Shown here: positions 7,727-17,804 of the stretch, in pieces
Position numbering within the stretch: the first letter of the stretch is position 1
How the letters are laid out: every line of letters begins with the position of its first letter
Origin: Streptococcus australis ATCC 700641
GTDB lineage: Bacteria; Bacillota; Bacilli; Lactobacillales; Streptococcaceae
NCBI RefSeq assembly: GCF_000186465.1
Contig: NZ_GL636091.1
Span: forward strand, 1,000,505-1,064,504
Direction: 5' to 3'
DNA: 64,000 nucleotides
Made by a program: the position numbers and the translations under genes
The notes under the pieces: model-generated
The model's database searches: none
What the model was told of the DNA's origin: nothing
Seen by the model: only the letters and a program-made list of their open reading frames with translations

Positions 7727-9268
7727 ATGAGTATTTTAGAGGTGAAAAATTTAAGCCACGGCTTTGGAGACCGGGCTATTTTTGAGGATGTGTCCTTCCG
7801 TTTGTTAAAGGGTGAGCATATCGGATTAGTCGGAGCCAATGGTGAAGGGAAATCGACCTTCATGAGCATCGTGACTGGGAAGATGTTGCCTGACGAAGGA
7901 AAAGTTGAGTGGTCTAAGTATGTGACCGCTGGGTATCTGGATCAGCACGCTGTTCTAAAAGAAGGACAAACTGTGCGTGATGTTTTGCGGACAGCCTTTG
8001 ATGAACTTTTTAAAGCAGAGGCTCGCATCAATGACCTCTATATGGAAATGGCTGAAGATGGAGCAGATATGGATGCCCTCATGGAAGAAGTCGGAGAGCT
8101 CCAGGATCGATTAGAGAGTCGGGATTTCTATACCTTGGATGCTAAGATTGATGAGGTGGCACGGGCTCTAGGGGTCATGGACTTTGGCATGGAGACAGAT
8201 GTCACGGCCCTTTCAGGTGGGCAGCGGACCAAGGTCCTCTTGGCAAAACTCTTGCTAGAAAAACCTGATATCTTGCTACTAGACGAGCCGACCAACTACT
8301 TGGATGCGGAGCACATCGATTGGCTCAAACGCTACTTGCAGAATTATGAAAATGCCTTTATCCTTATTTCCCACGATATTCCTTTCTTGAATGATGTGAT
8401 CAACATCGTCTACCATGTGGAAAATCAACAGTTGACCCGCTATTCCGGAGACTACTACCAATTCCTTGAAGTCTATGAAATGAAGAAATCGCAATTGGAA
8501 GCGGCTTATGAGCGCCAGCAAAAAGAGATTGCTGATTTGAAGGATTTCGTAGCCCGCAATAAAGCGCGTGTGGCTACACGGAATATGGCCATGTCTCGTC
8601 AGAAGAAGCTGGACAAGATGGAACTCATTGAGTTGCAAAGTGAGAAACCAAAACCATCCTTTGAATTTAAAAATGCCCGGACTCCTGGACGCTTCATTTT
8701 CCAAGCCAAGGACCTTCAAATCGGGTATGACCGTCCTTTAACCAAGCCTTTGAACCTAACCTTTGAACGCAATCAAAAGGTGGCCATCATCGGAGCTAAC
8801 GGAATCGGGAAAACCACTCTCTTAAAGAGCTTGCTAGGAATCATCCCGCCGATTGCTGGAGAAGTAGAGCGTGGAGATTATCTTGAACTTGGCTACTTTG
8901 AGCAAGAGGTTGAAGGTGGCAATCGTCAGACACCACTTGAAGCAGTTTGGAATGCCTTTCCAGCTCTCAACCAAGCAGAAGTCCGTGCAGCCCTTGCCCG
9001 CTGTGGTTTGACCACCAAGCATATCGAGAGTCAAATTCAGGTACTATCTGGTGGGGAGCAAGCCAAGGTGCGTTTCTGTCTTTTGATGAATCGTGAAAAC
9101 AATGTCTTGGTACTGGACGAGCCGACCAACCACTTGGATGTGGATGCCAAAGATGAATTGAAACGGGCCCTTAAAGAATACAAGGGATCGATTCTCATGG
9201 TTTGCCACGAGCCAGATTTCTATGAAGGCTGGATGGACCAAATCTGGGACTTTAATGAATTGACGTAA
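7727..9268 (+). CDS. ABC-F family ATPase
   Basis: The 513-residue protein has two ABC domains in tandem and no membrane spans, the ABC-F arrangement. Domain 1 has Walker A GANGEGKS (residues about 37-44), signature LSGGQ and Walker B ILLLDEPTNYLD; domain 2 has GANGIGKT, LSGGEQ and VLVLDEPTNHLD. A charged linker (about 240-310) connects them. ABC-F proteins act on the ribosome as translation factors or in antibiotic resistance; this one resembles the housekeeping YkpA/YbiT branch rather than known resistance types. It is followed by a clear terminator. Confidence 0.92.
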   Translation: MSILEVKNLSHGFGDRAIFEDVSFRLLKGEHIGLVGANGEGKSTFMSIVTGKMLPDEGKVEWSKYVTAGYLDQHAVLKEGQTVRDVLRTAFDELFKAEARINDLYMEMAEDGADMDALMEEVGELQDRLESRDFYTLDAKIDEVARALGVMDFGMETDVTALSGGQRTKVLLAKLLLEKPDILLLDEPTNYLDAEHIDWLKRYLQNYENAFILISHDIPFLNDVINIVYHVENQQLTRYSGDYYQFLEVYEMKKSQLEAAYERQQKEIADLKDFVARNKARVATRNMAMSRQKKLDKMELIELQSEKPKPSFEFKNARTPGRFIFQAKDLQIGYDRPLTKPLNLTFERNQKVAIIGANGIGKTTLLKSLLGIIPPIAGEVERGDYLELGYFEQEVEGGNRQTPLEAVWNAFPALNQAEVRAALARCGLTTKHIESQIQVLSGGEQAKVRFCLLMNRENNVLVLDEPTNHLDVDAKDELKRALKEYKGSILMVCHEPDFYEGWMDQIWDFNELT

Positions 9269-9272
9269 ACAC

Positions 9273-9300
9273 AAAAAGAGAACCGTGTGGTTCTCTTTTT
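9273..9300 (+). terminator. Intrinsic terminator of the ABC-F gene
   Basis: AAAAAGAGAACC, loop GTGT, GGTTCTCTTTTT: a perfect stem flanked by A and T tracts, five bases after the stop codon. The stem is nearly identical to that of the terminator at 9553-9578. Confidence 0.9.
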
Positions 9301-9301
9301 A

Positions 9302-9551
9302 GATTGAGGTTGAAATCTTCTTAGAAACTTTCCTTATGTGAGTACGGACGTCAGCGAACTTCGAAGTAAGTTCCATGACTTAGTTTTGGACCTAAGGTTC
9401 CAAAACTCCCGAATGCTAGAAACATTAATGTTTCTAGCATTTTTCTCACTGCGGAAAGTTGCAGTAGATGAATATCTCAAATAATTAGAATTCATTTTAT
9501 GTATCGAAGAATCTATTTGATAATATAATGTAAAATGTTTATCAATATCTT
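9302..9551 (+). repeat. Dispersed structured repeat, copy 1
   Basis: This copy lies between the convergent ABC-F and cyclophilin genes. The core at 9327-9459 is closed by ACTTTCC (9327-9333) pairing with GGAAAGT (9453-9459), with GTGAG and CTCAC inside. Enclosed are three hairpins: GAACTT/AAGTTC, AGTTTTGGA/TCCAAAACT and ATGCTAGAAACAT/ATGTTTCTAGCAT. The last two differ from the 47829 copy by paired changes that keep the stems intact. The interval on either side reaches the flanking terminators. I see no coding frame in it. Identity is unknown; it may be a structured RNA or a mobile repeat. Confidence 0.8.
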
Positions 9552-9552
9552 A

Positions 9553-9578
9553 AAAAGAGAACCTGGCGGTTCTCTTTT
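9553..9578. terminator. Bidirectional terminator downstream of the cyclophilin gene
   Basis: AAAAGAGAACC, loop TGGC, GGTTCTCTTTT lies immediately after the stop of the minus-strand gene. With A/T tracts on both sides it can stop transcription in either direction. Its stem duplicates that of the 9273-9300 terminator. Confidence 0.85.
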
Positions 9579-9580
9579 GA

Positions 9581-10405
9581 TTATTTCTTGAAATCATAGT
9601 CTTTTATGACTTCCATCTTTTCAATTTTGACATCTTCTTTTGGTTTGTCTTTATCGTCCGTTTCAGCTTCGGCAATTTTATCGACAATATCCATGCCGTC
9701 GATGACTTGTCCAAAGACAGTGTAGTTCCCACCATCAAGAGTAGGGTTTCCACCATTCTTATAGGCTTCGATGATTTTAGCAGGGAAGCGCTCAGTTGGA
9801 AGCTTGCTGGACCAGTCTTCTTTATTTTGGTTAATATAGAATTGGCTACCATTTGTATTTGGTCCAGAATTGGCCATGGCTAAAGCACCACGAAGATTGT
9901 AGAGGTAAGGGGAGTATTCATTTTCAAAGCCTGCTCCCGAATCTTTAGAGGTATCTTTTCCTTTCCAAATAGATTCGCCACCTGTACCGTCTCCTTTAGG
10001 ATCTCCTGTTTGGATCATAAAGTTATTAATGACGCGGTGGAAGAGGAGGCCGTCATAATAACCTTCCTTAGCGTGGGTCAAGAAATTCTCAACGGCTAAA
10101 GGTGCGTATTTCGGAAAGAGCTTAACGGTAATGTCCCCTTTGTTGGTCGTGATTTTAACGACAGCTTCATCTTCAGCAACTTCTTTGGAGAGCTGAGGAA
10201 AGACCGCATTTTCATTGGTCATCGCATCTTGGATATCCTTACGAAGCTGATCTAATTTCTTTTGTTCACTAGCATCTACGCTAGAAGTAGTTGTTTGCTT
10301 AGTTTCTGAAGCCGAGCTAGAGGATGTCTTTGTATCTGATTGATTAGAGCCACATCCTGCCAAAGCTAAACCGGAAAATACAAGTAGGGCAATTAATTTT
10401 TTCAT
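9581..10405 (-). CDS. slrA: Peptidyl-prolyl cis-trans isomerase lipoprotein (cyclophilin type)
   Basis: The 274-residue product has a lipoprotein signal peptide with lipobox LALAGC (Cys at residue 18), a Ser/Thr-rich linker, and a cyclophilin domain from about residue 75. Key motifs include FHRVINNFMIQTGDPKGDGTGG, ALAMANSGPNTNGSQFYI and VFGQVIDGMDIVDKI. It is predicted to be anchored on the outer face of the membrane and to help fold secreted proteins. Streptococcus pneumoniae SlrA has the same architecture, hence the symbol. It is a single-gene unit. Confidence 0.88.
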   Translation of the reverse strand: MKKLIALLVFSGLALAGCGSNQSDTKTSSSSASETKQTTTSSVDASEQKKLDQLRKDIQDAMTNENAVFPQLSKEVAEDEAVVKITTNKGDITVKLFPKYAPLAVENFLTHAKEGYYDGLLFHRVINNFMIQTGDPKGDGTGGESIWKGKDTSKDSGAGFENEYSPYLYNLRGALAMANSGPNTNGSQFYINQNKEDWSSKLPTERFPAKIIEAYKNGGNPTLDGGNYTVFGQVIDGMDIVDKIAEAETDDKDKPKEDVKIEKMEVIKDYDFKK

Positions 10406-10597
10406 ATTAATCCTTTCAACACATTAGTCTATCCTCTATTGTACCTTAATTTTTCATTTGATTCAAATCTAGTCATAGGAGGGGCCTATGTTCAACTTGC
10501 GGACCTATAGAAAATAAGGTATCATGAGTGGTGAATTACTTGTTGGAAATTGATTTGTTTTTAAGTGAAATTAAAGTCTACGAATGGAGGTTACAAA

Positions 10598-11362
10598 TTG
10601 GAGTATAAAACTCTACGCAAAAACTATAGACTCTATATTAGATCTGCTGGCCTTTTGGCAATGCTTCTGATTGTTTGCATTGCGTTAGTGGTCAGATATA
10701 CTCTTCTTCAGACTACTGCCCTCTTTTTGGTCCTTGCAGGCTTATTCTTATTTATCCAATGGCTCAAGAAGAGCTACACGAACAAATGCAACACCTTGCT
10801 GCATGTAGACTTAGATTTAGCTTTTTGGCAGCAATACCTTCAGTTGAACAAGAATGTGAAAAAGGCCATTTCACAGATAGATATTAAGTTGACATCGGTC
10901 GCCTATTCTTTTATGGTGGGAGATTTCGATACTGTCATAAAGGAAGCTAGGGAGGCACTTAGTCAGAAGGAACTACCGCAGAAATATAAGAACTTTTTTG
11001 AGAGTTATCTCATGCGATCAACGGTCCTGACAGATCCTGATTTGTCTAGAGAAGAGCTAGAGGCTCAGTTAAATGGATTGACCATTACAGACCCTACACT
11101 GGCTGAGAAAACAAAAATGGTCTGTCTCGCTCTTTATGATTTAACCATTGCCCACCAAAGCAATGATTATTTTGAAGACTTAAGCAATGACTTCAAGTAC
11201 CAGCAGTTGGAAATTATTTACTACCAAGCCTTGAATGCTAATCTTAAAGGAGATAAGCATAGAGTGAAGGAGCTTTTTCGCAAGTTGATTTTAGAAGATG
11301 AGTCGCTCTATATTGTTCAAAAGGCTCAACAATACTTGAAGGATGAGGGGAATTATCTGTAA
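10598..11362 (+). CDS. Hypothetical membrane protein
   Basis: I do not recognise this gene. The TTG at 10598 is chosen as start because GGAGG sits about 9 bases upstream; the in-frame GTG at 10565 has no such site. The protein is about 254 residues, with two N-terminal membrane spans (SAGLLAMLLIVCIALVV and ALFLVLAGLFLFIQW) followed by a soluble, mostly helical region with acidic and leucine residues. The helical tail resembles tetratricopeptide-like scaffolds, but I cannot show a repeat. A TATCAT -10-like box lies upstream near 10520. Confidence 0.7.
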   Translation: MEYKTLRKNYRLYIRSAGLLAMLLIVCIALVVRYTLLQTTALFLVLAGLFLFIQWLKKSYTNKCNTLLHVDLDLAFWQQYLQLNKNVKKAISQIDIKLTSVAYSFMVGDFDTVIKEAREALSQKELPQKYKNFFESYLMRSTVLTDPDLSREELEAQLNGLTITDPTLAEKTKMVCLALYDLTIAHQSNDYFEDLSNDFKYQQLEIIYYQALNANLKGDKHRVKELFRKLILEDESLYIVQKAQQYLKDEGNYL

Positions 11363-11428
11363 ATCCTCCAATCAAAACAGAATTTTTCCAAATGAAGGTA
11401 TAAATAGTTCAAGAGAGATAGGATTAAA

Positions 11429-11983
11429 ATGGAGAAACAGATGCCTACTATTTCAGATATATTAGAAAAATATTATGTAAATCATGAGGTGAATCCCTAT
11501 ATTTCGCCTGATAGGGATTTGGGAGCTTGGTTGTTGGACCCTAAGCCCGTTTCGAAGAGAAACATGGAGCTCCTCAAAGACGGATTACTTGCGGGGGATA
11601 TCATTCTCTTGTGGCGGATCCATTTTGGAACATTTACGACTGAGACTTGGTTTCCCAAGTACTTTGAATACACCTATGGGATTCATGCGCCGGAACATGT
11701 GAAAGTTTTGGTGGATAAGGGGTATGCTTATATCGAATCAGCTTTTGATTCGCTGGACCACATCAATGCGACCATGAAAAAAGCCATTCTCAAAAAGAAA
11801 GGAGTCGCTGGCTTGTCCAAGATGAAAGCGGCCGATTTGAACCAAGCTCTGGCTAATCACTTTACCGAAGAAGAGTTGGCACAAGAGTTCTCGGTTCGGG
11901 GCTATCAGTTGACGGAGAAAGGAAAGCAAGCGTTGGAAGAGCATCAAGCCATCATCGACCGCCATCCCAAGAAAAATCTATAA
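11429..11983 (+). CDS. Hypothetical protein, possible SAP-like C-terminal motif
   Basis: The 184-residue product is soluble, with no signal peptide. The N-terminal half contains FGTFTTETWFPKYFEYTYGI, which I do not recognise. The C-terminal half has GLSKMKAADLNQALANHFTE followed by YQLTEKGKQALEEH, a pattern reminiscent of SAP/HeH nucleic-acid-binding helices and winged-helix endings. The function is unknown. It is close downstream of the hypothetical membrane protein and upstream of ftsK, but both flanks have enough space for separate promoters. Confidence 0.7.
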   Translation: MEKQMPTISDILEKYYVNHEVNPYISPDRDLGAWLLDPKPVSKRNMELLKDGLLAGDIILLWRIHFGTFTTETWFPKYFEYTYGIHAPEHVKVLVDKGYAYIESAFDSLDHINATMKKAILKKKGVAGLSKMKAADLNQALANHFTEEELAQEFSVRGYQLTEKGKQALEEHQAIIDRHPKKNL

Positions 11984-12083
11984 GTAACAGTATCTGAGTG
12001 GTACTGTTTTCTTGTTGCTTTCGTAAATCGCAGAAAAGGATTTTACTAGAGAACTAGTCTAGAAATGTGGTATAATAAGGGTT

Positions 12084-14435
12084 ATGGCAAACAATAATCA
12101 ATCAAAAAAAACACGGTCGACGAGACGACTGTCTAAAGCAGAAATAGAAAGAAAAAAAGCAATTCGCCGAATGATCATGACGATTGTCTTAACTCTCGTC
12201 TTCATTTTCGCCTTTTTACGATTAGGAGCCTTAGGCTTAGTGACCTACAACCTTATCCGGCTCTTGGTAGGTAGTCTGGCTTACGTCGCAATGACGGCTG
12301 TTATTGTCTACCTCTTCTTTTTCAAATGGATTGAGAAGCATGAGGGAACCTTGTCTGGCTTTTTAAGTCTTTTTGCAGGCTTACTATTGATCTATCAAGC
12401 TTACTTTGTCTCCCTCTTGAAACTTGAAGGCTCTTCTGTGGGGCCAACCTTATCACGTATCTTAGGGGACCTTGTACATCTTCGCGTCTCTTCTTTTGCA
12501 GGAGGAGGTTTGCTTGGTGCCATCCTGTACACGCCGATTGCCTTCTTGCTTTCGAACATTGGGACTTACTTTATTGGAGGTCTCTTGATCGTACTAGGGC
12601 TTCTCTTGATGAGCTCTTATTCGGTTTATGACTTGTATGAGCAGGCTGTCGCAGCTTTTCACTCCTTTATGGAAAAACGGGAAATTCGTCGTCAAGAGCG
12701 CTTTGTCGAGCGTGAAGAGAAGAAGGCCCTTCAAGCAGAAGCAGAGGAAGCTGCCCGCATCGAGCAACTTGCAGAAGCTAGTCCCATGAGCACAGAAGGC
12801 TATCCTGTAGATCTTGAGACAGGTGAGGTCATGGAACCTGTGATCGAAGCAGAAGAGCTTGTAGAGGAGTCCTACCCTCAAATCTATCTACCAAATGAAG
12901 AGGAAGGTTATTCGGAAGACTGGCCAGAAGACAATCCAGAGGAAATGGAAGAACTTCCTGAGGAGGATGTGGATGAAGAAGTCACTGTGGACTTCACACC
13001 TAAGGAACTCCTTCAGTACAAACTTCCAACGATTGATCTCTTCGCACCTGACAAACCGAAAAACCAATCCAAAGAGAAGAACATCGTTCGCAAAAATATC
13101 CGCATTTTGGAAGAAACCTTTGCAAGCTTTAACATCAAGGCGACAGTGGAACGGGCGGAAATCGGTCCTTCTGTCACCAAATATGAGGTCAAGCCGGCTG
13201 TCGGTGTGCGGGTCAACCGCATCTCCAACCTAGCAGATGATTTGGCCTTAGCCCTTGCGGCCAAGGATGTGCGGATCGAAGCACCGATTCCAGGGAAGTC
13301 TCTGGTCGGGATTGAAGTGCCCAACTCAGAGATTGCGACCGTTTCCTTCCGTGAATTGTGGGAGCAGTCCAAAACAGACCCAGCTAAACTCCTTGAGATT
13401 CCTCTTGGGAAGGCTGTAGATGGTTCAGCTCGGACCTTTGATTTGGCCCGGATGCCCCACCTCTTGGTAGCTGGTTCTACCGGATCTGGTAAATCGGTTG
13501 CGGTTAATGGGATCATTTCGAGTATCTTGATGAAGGCCCGTCCGGACGAAGTCAAATTTATGATGGTCGATCCAAAGATGGTGGAGCTTTCTGTCTATAA
13601 TGATATTCCTCACCTCTTGATTCCAGTTGTGACTAACCCACGCAAGGCCAGTCGGGCCCTACAAAAGGTTGTCGATGAGATGGAAAATCGCTACGAACTC
13701 TTCTCGAAAGTGGGTGCTCGGAATATTGCTGGCTTTAATGCCAAGGTTGCGGAGTACAATACCCAGTCTGAGATGAAGCAAGTACCACTTCCATTGATTG
13801 TGGTCATTGTCGATGAGTTGGCAGACTTGATGATGGTGGCAAGTAAAGAAGTGGAAGATGCTATTATTCGTCTTGGACAGAAGGCGCGTGCGGCAGGGAT
13901 CCACATGATCCTTGCGACCCAACGGCCATCGGTTGATGTTATTTCAGGTTTGATCAAGGCCAATGTACCTTCCCGTGTCGCTTTTGCGGTTTCATCTGGG
14001 ACCGACTCACGGACCATCTTGGATGAAAATGGGGCAGAGAAACTACTCGGTCGCGGAGACATGCTCTTTAAACCGATTGATGAAAACCACCCGATTCGTC
14101 TACAAGGGTCCTTTATCTCAGATGACGATGTGGAACGGATTGTCAACTTTGTCAAGGAGCAGGCAGAAGCCGATTATGATGATGCCTTTGATCCAGGCGA
14201 AGTATCCGAGTCGGACTTTGATGGTGGTATGGGTGGCTCTGATGAAGGCGATCCTCTCTTTGAAGAGGCCAAAGCGCTCGTGATCGAGACCCAAAAAGCC
14301 AGTGCGTCGATGATTCAGCGTCGCTTATCAGTTGGTTTCAACCGGGCCACTCGCCTCATGGAAGACTTGGAAGCAGCAGGTGTCATCGGACCAGCTGAAG
14401 GAACCAAGCCAAGAAAGGTCTTGCAGACCAATTAA
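12084..14435 (+). CDS. ftsK: DNA translocase FtsK/SpoIIIE
   Basis: The 783-residue protein is the septum-located motor that pumps chromosome DNA during division. The N-terminal part has four to five membrane spans (about residues 28-180), followed by an acidic Glu-rich linker (about 200-310). The C-terminal motor has Walker [16 protein letters not shown] (about 457), Walker [14 protein letters not shown], the [12 protein letters not shown] segment and a C-terminal winged-helix gamma domain ([24 protein letters not shown]) that reads orienting sequences. Length and order are normal. The start codon follows a TATAAT at about 12071-12076 very closely, so the leader is short. Confidence 0.96.
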   Translation: MANNNQSKKTRSTRRLSKAEIERKKAIRRMIMTIVLTLVFIFAFLRLGALGLVTYNLIRLLVGSLAYVAMTAVIVYLFFFKWIEKHEGTLSGFLSLFAGLLLIYQAYFVSLLKLEGSSVGPTLSRILGDLVHLRVSSFAGGGLLGAILYTPIAFLLSNIGTYFIGGLLIVLGLLLMSSYSVYDLYEQAVAAFHSFMEKREIRRQERFVEREEKKALQAEAEEAARIEQLAEASPMSTEGYPVDLETGEVMEPVIEAEELVEESYPQIYLPNEEEGYSEDWPEDNPEEMEELPEEDVDEEVTVDFTPKELLQYKLPTIDLFAPDKPKNQSKEKNIVRKNIRILEETFASFNIKATVERAEIGPSVTKYEVKPAVGVRVNRISNLADDLALALAAKDVRIEAPIPGKSLVGIEVPNSEIATVSFRELWEQSKTDPAKLLEIPLGKAVDGSARTFDLARMPHLLVAGSTGSGKSVAVNGIISSILMKARPDEVKFMMVDPKMVELSVYNDIPHLLIPVVTNPRKASRALQKVVDEMENRYELFSKVGARNIAGFNAKVAEYNTQSEMKQVPLPLIVVIVDELADLMMVASKEVEDAIIRLGQKARAAGIHMILATQRPSVDVISGLIKANVPSRVAFAVSSGTDSRTILDENGAEKLLGRGDMLFKPIDENHPIRLQGSFISDDDVERIVNFVKEQAEADYDDAFDPGEVSESDFDGGMGGSDEGDPLFEEAKALVIETQKASASMIQRRLSVGFNRATRLMEDLEAAGVIGPAEGTKPRKVLQTN

Positions 14436-14477
14436 TCTTTCTTTAAACGAAGAAGGAATGAGATATTTGACAATAGC

Positions 14478-14510
14478 AAAAACCTGCCTGTACAAGGGGC
14501 AGGTTTTCTT
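14478..14510 (+). terminator. Terminator downstream of ftsK
   Basis: AAAAACCTGCC and GGCAGGTTTT form a stem at 14478-14507, followed by T-rich sequence, about 40 bases after the ftsK stop. Confidence 0.75.
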
Positions 14511-14536
14511 TACGATAAAAAGGAAAGGATAGCCAG

Positions 14537-14923
14537 ATGCATCTCGATACCATTCACCATATTGCCATTATTGGCCACGATTATGACAAAACCAGAGAAT
14601 TTTATGTAGATAAATTGGGCTTTGAACCTTTAGACGAACACCATCGGCCAGAAAAGCAGGATATTCTCTTTAATATTCGAAAGGGAAATCTGACCTTGGA
14701 AATATTTATCAAACCAGATGCCCCAAAGAGACCCTTTCTCCCTCATCCAGAGCATACAGGTCTTCGTCATCTGGCTTTTCGAGTAGAAGATGTTCAAGCC
14801 TGTTTAGTAGAGTTTGACCAATTAGGAATCCCCCATACAGAGCTACGAGTGGATGATTTTGATGGGCGCAAAATGGCCTTCTTCTTTGATCCAGATGGCT
14901 TGCCTCTGGAACTCCACGAGTAG
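14537..14923 (+). CDS. VOC family protein (glyoxalase/dioxygenase-like)
   Basis: The 128-residue single-domain protein belongs to the vicinal oxygen chelate superfamily. It starts HTIHHIAIIGHD-like (LDTIHHIAIIGHDYDKTREFY), has HTGLRHLAFRVEDV in the middle and ends FFFDPDGLPLELHE. Candidate metal ligands are His at the start, the central His and the final Glu. The substrate is not known; lactoylglutathione lyase activity is possible but not shown. It has its own ribosome binding site after the ftsK terminator. Confidence 0.85.
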   Translation: MHLDTIHHIAIIGHDYDKTREFYVDKLGFEPLDEHHRPEKQDILFNIRKGNLTLEIFIKPDAPKRPFLPHPEHTGLRHLAFRVEDVQACLVEFDQLGIPHTELRVDDFDGRKMAFFFDPDGLPLELHE

Positions 14924-15007
14924 GTATAAAAAATCTTCGGTCTCTAGTTCCAAGCAAGAAGACAGCCTTTTTGCTAAACTGGATATAGATAAAAGAAAGA
15001 AGTATAT

Positions 15008-17353
15008 ATGGAAGAGAAGCGATATAGCGGGCTAACGAATGAGCAAGTCCAAAGCCGAATCAGACAAGGCAAACAAAATCGAGTAACCATCACGGCTGAA
15101 AAGTCGACGAGAGAGATTGTTTATTCAAATGTCTTTACTTATTTCAACCTGGTCTTTGGTATTTTAGCTATCTTATTGGTATTAGTACGGTCTTGGAACA
15201 ATATGTTATTTGTTCCTATTGTCGTCGTCAACTCCTTGATCGGGATTGTTCAAGAATTGCGGTCCCGTCGGATTTTGAATAAGATGCGCCTTCTTCAAGT
15301 GGAGAAAGCTCGAGTGATTCGTGAGGGAGAACGACTGGACCTTCCTGTCGACCAGGTGGTAGAGGGGGATGTCGTCTTGTTCCAAGCAGGGGATCAGATC
15401 TATGCAGATGCCAAAGTTCTAGACGGTTCGATCATGGTCGATGAGTCTCAATTAACAGGTGAAGCAGATGAAATCCCTAAAGGAGAGAATCAGAAACTCA
15501 TGTCAGGAAGTTTTGTCATTTCAGGCCAGGCAGTTGCTGTCTTGGAACAAGTAGGAGATTCGTCTTATATTAATCAGCTGAGTATCTCCGCAAAAAGAGT
15601 CAAGGGACACGAAGAATCTGAAATGGTTCATGCAGTGGACGGCCTTGTCCGAATGATCGGAATGATTCTCATCCCGATTGGCTTGCTCTTGTTCTTGCAG
15701 AGTTATCTAGGAAATCAAGAATCCCTCAAAGTTAGCATCACCTCTATGGTCGGTGCCATCATTGGGATGATCCCAGAGGGACTCTACCTCTTAATGACTC
15801 TGGCCTTGGTGCTAGGAGCAACCCGTTTAGCCCTTCAAAAGGTCCTGCTCAATAGTATGAAGGGGATTGAAACCCTATCCCGTATCGACGTCCTCTGTCT
15901 AGACAAGACGGGAACAATTACCGAACACAGGATGCAGGTAAGTGAGCTCCTCCCCTTGGCACTAGCTGAAAAAGAAGGCAAAGAAATATTAAGTCACTAT
16001 CTCCAAGCAAGTGAAGATCAAAATGATACCATTACGGCCATTCGCAAGTCTCACTCCGTCCAACCCGCCCAAGTATGGCCCGTTCAAGACCGCCTTCCTT
16101 TTTCATCTAAGAAGAAATTCGGGGGACTTCAGTTCCAAGAAGGGATCTACCTGTTAGGGGCGCCGGATGTCTTGCTCAGAGATGATCTCCATGCTTACCA
16201 AGAAGTGTGGCAACGAGAGATTGAACGAGGAGCGCGTGTCCTTATTTTGGGGCATTACCAGGGGGAGCAGTTGACGGAAGTATTAGAAGCTCCAGTCCTT
16301 CCCCTTCTAGCCATAGTCTTGGAGAATCCTGTTCGGTCGACTGCTCCTGAAACCTTCGCCTATTTCCAAAAACAAGGGGTGACCATCAAGGTTATTTCAG
16401 GGGATCATCCTGTTACAGTTGCTGCCGTTGCTCAAAAAGCAGGTATTCCAGATGCGGATCGGGTCGTAGATGCGAGTCAGCTCAAGACGCGTGAGGAGAT
16501 GGTAGAGGCAGCCAGGACCTACACCGTCTTTGGACGAGTTAGTCCAGAACAAAAACAAATCCTCGTAGAGAGCTTGCAGGCGGATGGTCATAAGGTTGGC
16601 ATGACAGGAGATGGGGTCAATGATATCCTCGCTATGAAAAAGGCTGATTGTAGTATTGCCATGAATACGGGACATGATGCGACCAAAAAGGTGGCCCAGG
16701 TTGTGCTTTTAGATTCGGACTTTTCTCACATGCCATCTATTGTGGATGAAGGTCGCCGAGTGGTCAACAATATTCAACGTTCTGCGAGTCTCTTTTTGGT
16801 CAAGAATATTTTTTCAATTTTATTGGCTATTTTGGCCATTCTCTTTAGTTTCACCTATCCCATCCAGGCTTCTCAGATGTCCTTGATCAGTGGATTTACC
16901 ATTGGAATCCCAGGTTTCTTGCTGGCCTTGGAGAAGAATCGTGCCCGGATAGAAGGAGACTTTATTGAAACCGTGATAGAGCAAGCTCTTCCAGCTGCCT
17001 TGACCAATCTCATATCAGTCCTTTTCCTTGTGGTTCTGGGTCCTTTCCTTGCATTAAGTCAGGGAGAAATTTCGACCATCTCTATCTACTTGCTGGCATT
17101 GATTGGCTTTACAAAAGTATACCAACTCAGCCTTCCCTTTAATCATGTAAAATTGGGCATCATCCTTCTGAATATAGCTGGATTTTACCTGTCGGTTTTT
17201 GTATTTTCTTCCATTTTTAATCTCAGCCATCTTCATCTGACTGGCTGGATCATGACCCTTGTCCTAGGACTGGTCATGGAAGGAGTCTTATGGTTGATGA
17301 ATCGTCTTATTTATTCCATAGTGACCCATCTGCATAAGTCCAGAAACAAATAG
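15008..17353 (+). CDS. Cation-translocating P-type ATPase
   Basis: The 781-residue membrane ATPase has the phosphorylation motif DKTGTIT (about residue 298), the actuator motif LTGEAD (in place of TGES), the hinge MTGDGVNDILAMKKAD, and IPEGLYLLMTLALVLGATR in the fourth membrane segment. The IPEGL pattern and LTGEAD suggest the CtpE/MgtA-like calcium or manganese branch of P-type ATPases rather than heavy-metal pumps, which carry CPx. Ten spans are plausible. There is no long leader or riboswitch in the 84-base gap upstream. The ion is an inference. Confidence 0.88.
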   Translation: MEEKRYSGLTNEQVQSRIRQGKQNRVTITAEKSTREIVYSNVFTYFNLVFGILAILLVLVRSWNNMLFVPIVVVNSLIGIVQELRSRRILNKMRLLQVEKARVIREGERLDLPVDQVVEGDVVLFQAGDQIYADAKVLDGSIMVDESQLTGEADEIPKGENQKLMSGSFVISGQAVAVLEQVGDSSYINQLSISAKRVKGHEESEMVHAVDGLVRMIGMILIPIGLLLFLQSYLGNQESLKVSITSMVGAIIGMIPEGLYLLMTLALVLGATRLALQKVLLNSMKGIETLSRIDVLCLDKTGTITEHRMQVSELLPLALAEKEGKEILSHYLQASEDQNDTITAIRKSHSVQPAQVWPVQDRLPFSSKKKFGGLQFQEGIYLLGAPDVLLRDDLHAYQEVWQREIERGARVLILGHYQGEQLTEVLEAPVLPLLAIVLENPVRSTAPETFAYFQKQGVTIKVISGDHPVTVAAVAQKAGIPDADRVVDASQLKTREEMVEAARTYTVFGRVSPEQKQILVESLQADGHKVGMTGDGVNDILAMKKADCSIAMNTGHDATKKVAQVVLLDSDFSHMPSIVDEGRRVVNNIQRSASLFLVKNIFSILLAILAILFSFTYPIQASQMSLISGFTIGIPGFLLALEKNRARIEGDFIETVIEQALPAALTNLISVLFLVVLGPFLALSQGEISTISIYLLALIGFTKVYQLSLPFNHVKLGIILLNIAGFYLSVFVFSSIFNLSHLHLTGWIMTLVLGLVMEGVLWLMNRLIYSIVTHLHKSRNK

Positions 17354-17354
17354 A

Positions 17355-17392
17355 AAAACGGTATGAACTATGATTTTAGTTCATACCGTTTT
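17355..17392. terminator. Terminator between the P-type ATPase and DUF3397 genes
   Basis: AAAACGGTATGAACTA and TTAGTTCATACCGTTTTA form a long near-perfect stem. It sits between convergent genes and has A/T tracts on both sides, so it probably works in both directions. Confidence 0.88.
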
Positions 17393-17406
17393 ATTGTTGC
17401 TATAGA

Positions 17407-17751
17407 TCAGATGAAGAGACTGATCGTCATAATGAGGTAAAGGAAGAAGGTAATGAGGAAGCCTGCTCGCCAAAAGTACTTAAAAAATTTCGGATAGTAA
17501 AAACTACGTCTCTTTTTCAAAAAATAAATGGTTAAGCCAATAGCTAAAAGGGACAAGGCCAATAACAATTGTGGCAACAAATTATGATAGTAAGCCGCAT
17601 CTGAAATTAAATAGTATTCTAGCGCAAAAAGAGGAAAAGCCAGGTCGGCAAAATTCCAACCATATCGACGCAGTTTAAAGACTCGAATAATAATCCCACT
17701 GAGAATCAGGGTCAAAAAAATAAATACAAGGGAAGCAACTTTTATTAACAT
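17407..17751 (-). CDS. DUF3397 family membrane protein
   Basis: The 114-residue protein has four predicted membrane spans, with the FADLAFPLFALEYYLISD segment that I associate with DUF3397 proteins of streptococci and lactobacilli. The function is unknown. It is a single-gene unit on the minus strand, divergent from rplK. Confidence 0.75.
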   Translation of the reverse strand: MLIKVASLVFIFLTLILSGIIIRVFKLRRYGWNFADLAFPLFALEYYLISDAAYYHNLLPQLLLALSLLAIGLTIYFLKKRRSFYYPKFFKYFWRAGFLITFFLYLIMTISLFI

Positions 17752-17804
17752 ACCTCCATTTTATCACAAAAGTAAAAAAAGTGTGATGGAAATGAAATTT
17801 TTTC

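Noticed and set aside
13013..13555. 180-codon minus-strand frame within ftsK
   Set aside because: No ribosome binding site; shadow of a highly conserved motor domain.
14924..15007. Search for a yybP-ykoY-type manganese riboswitch before the P-type ATPase
   Set aside because: The gap is only 84 bases and shows no such motif.
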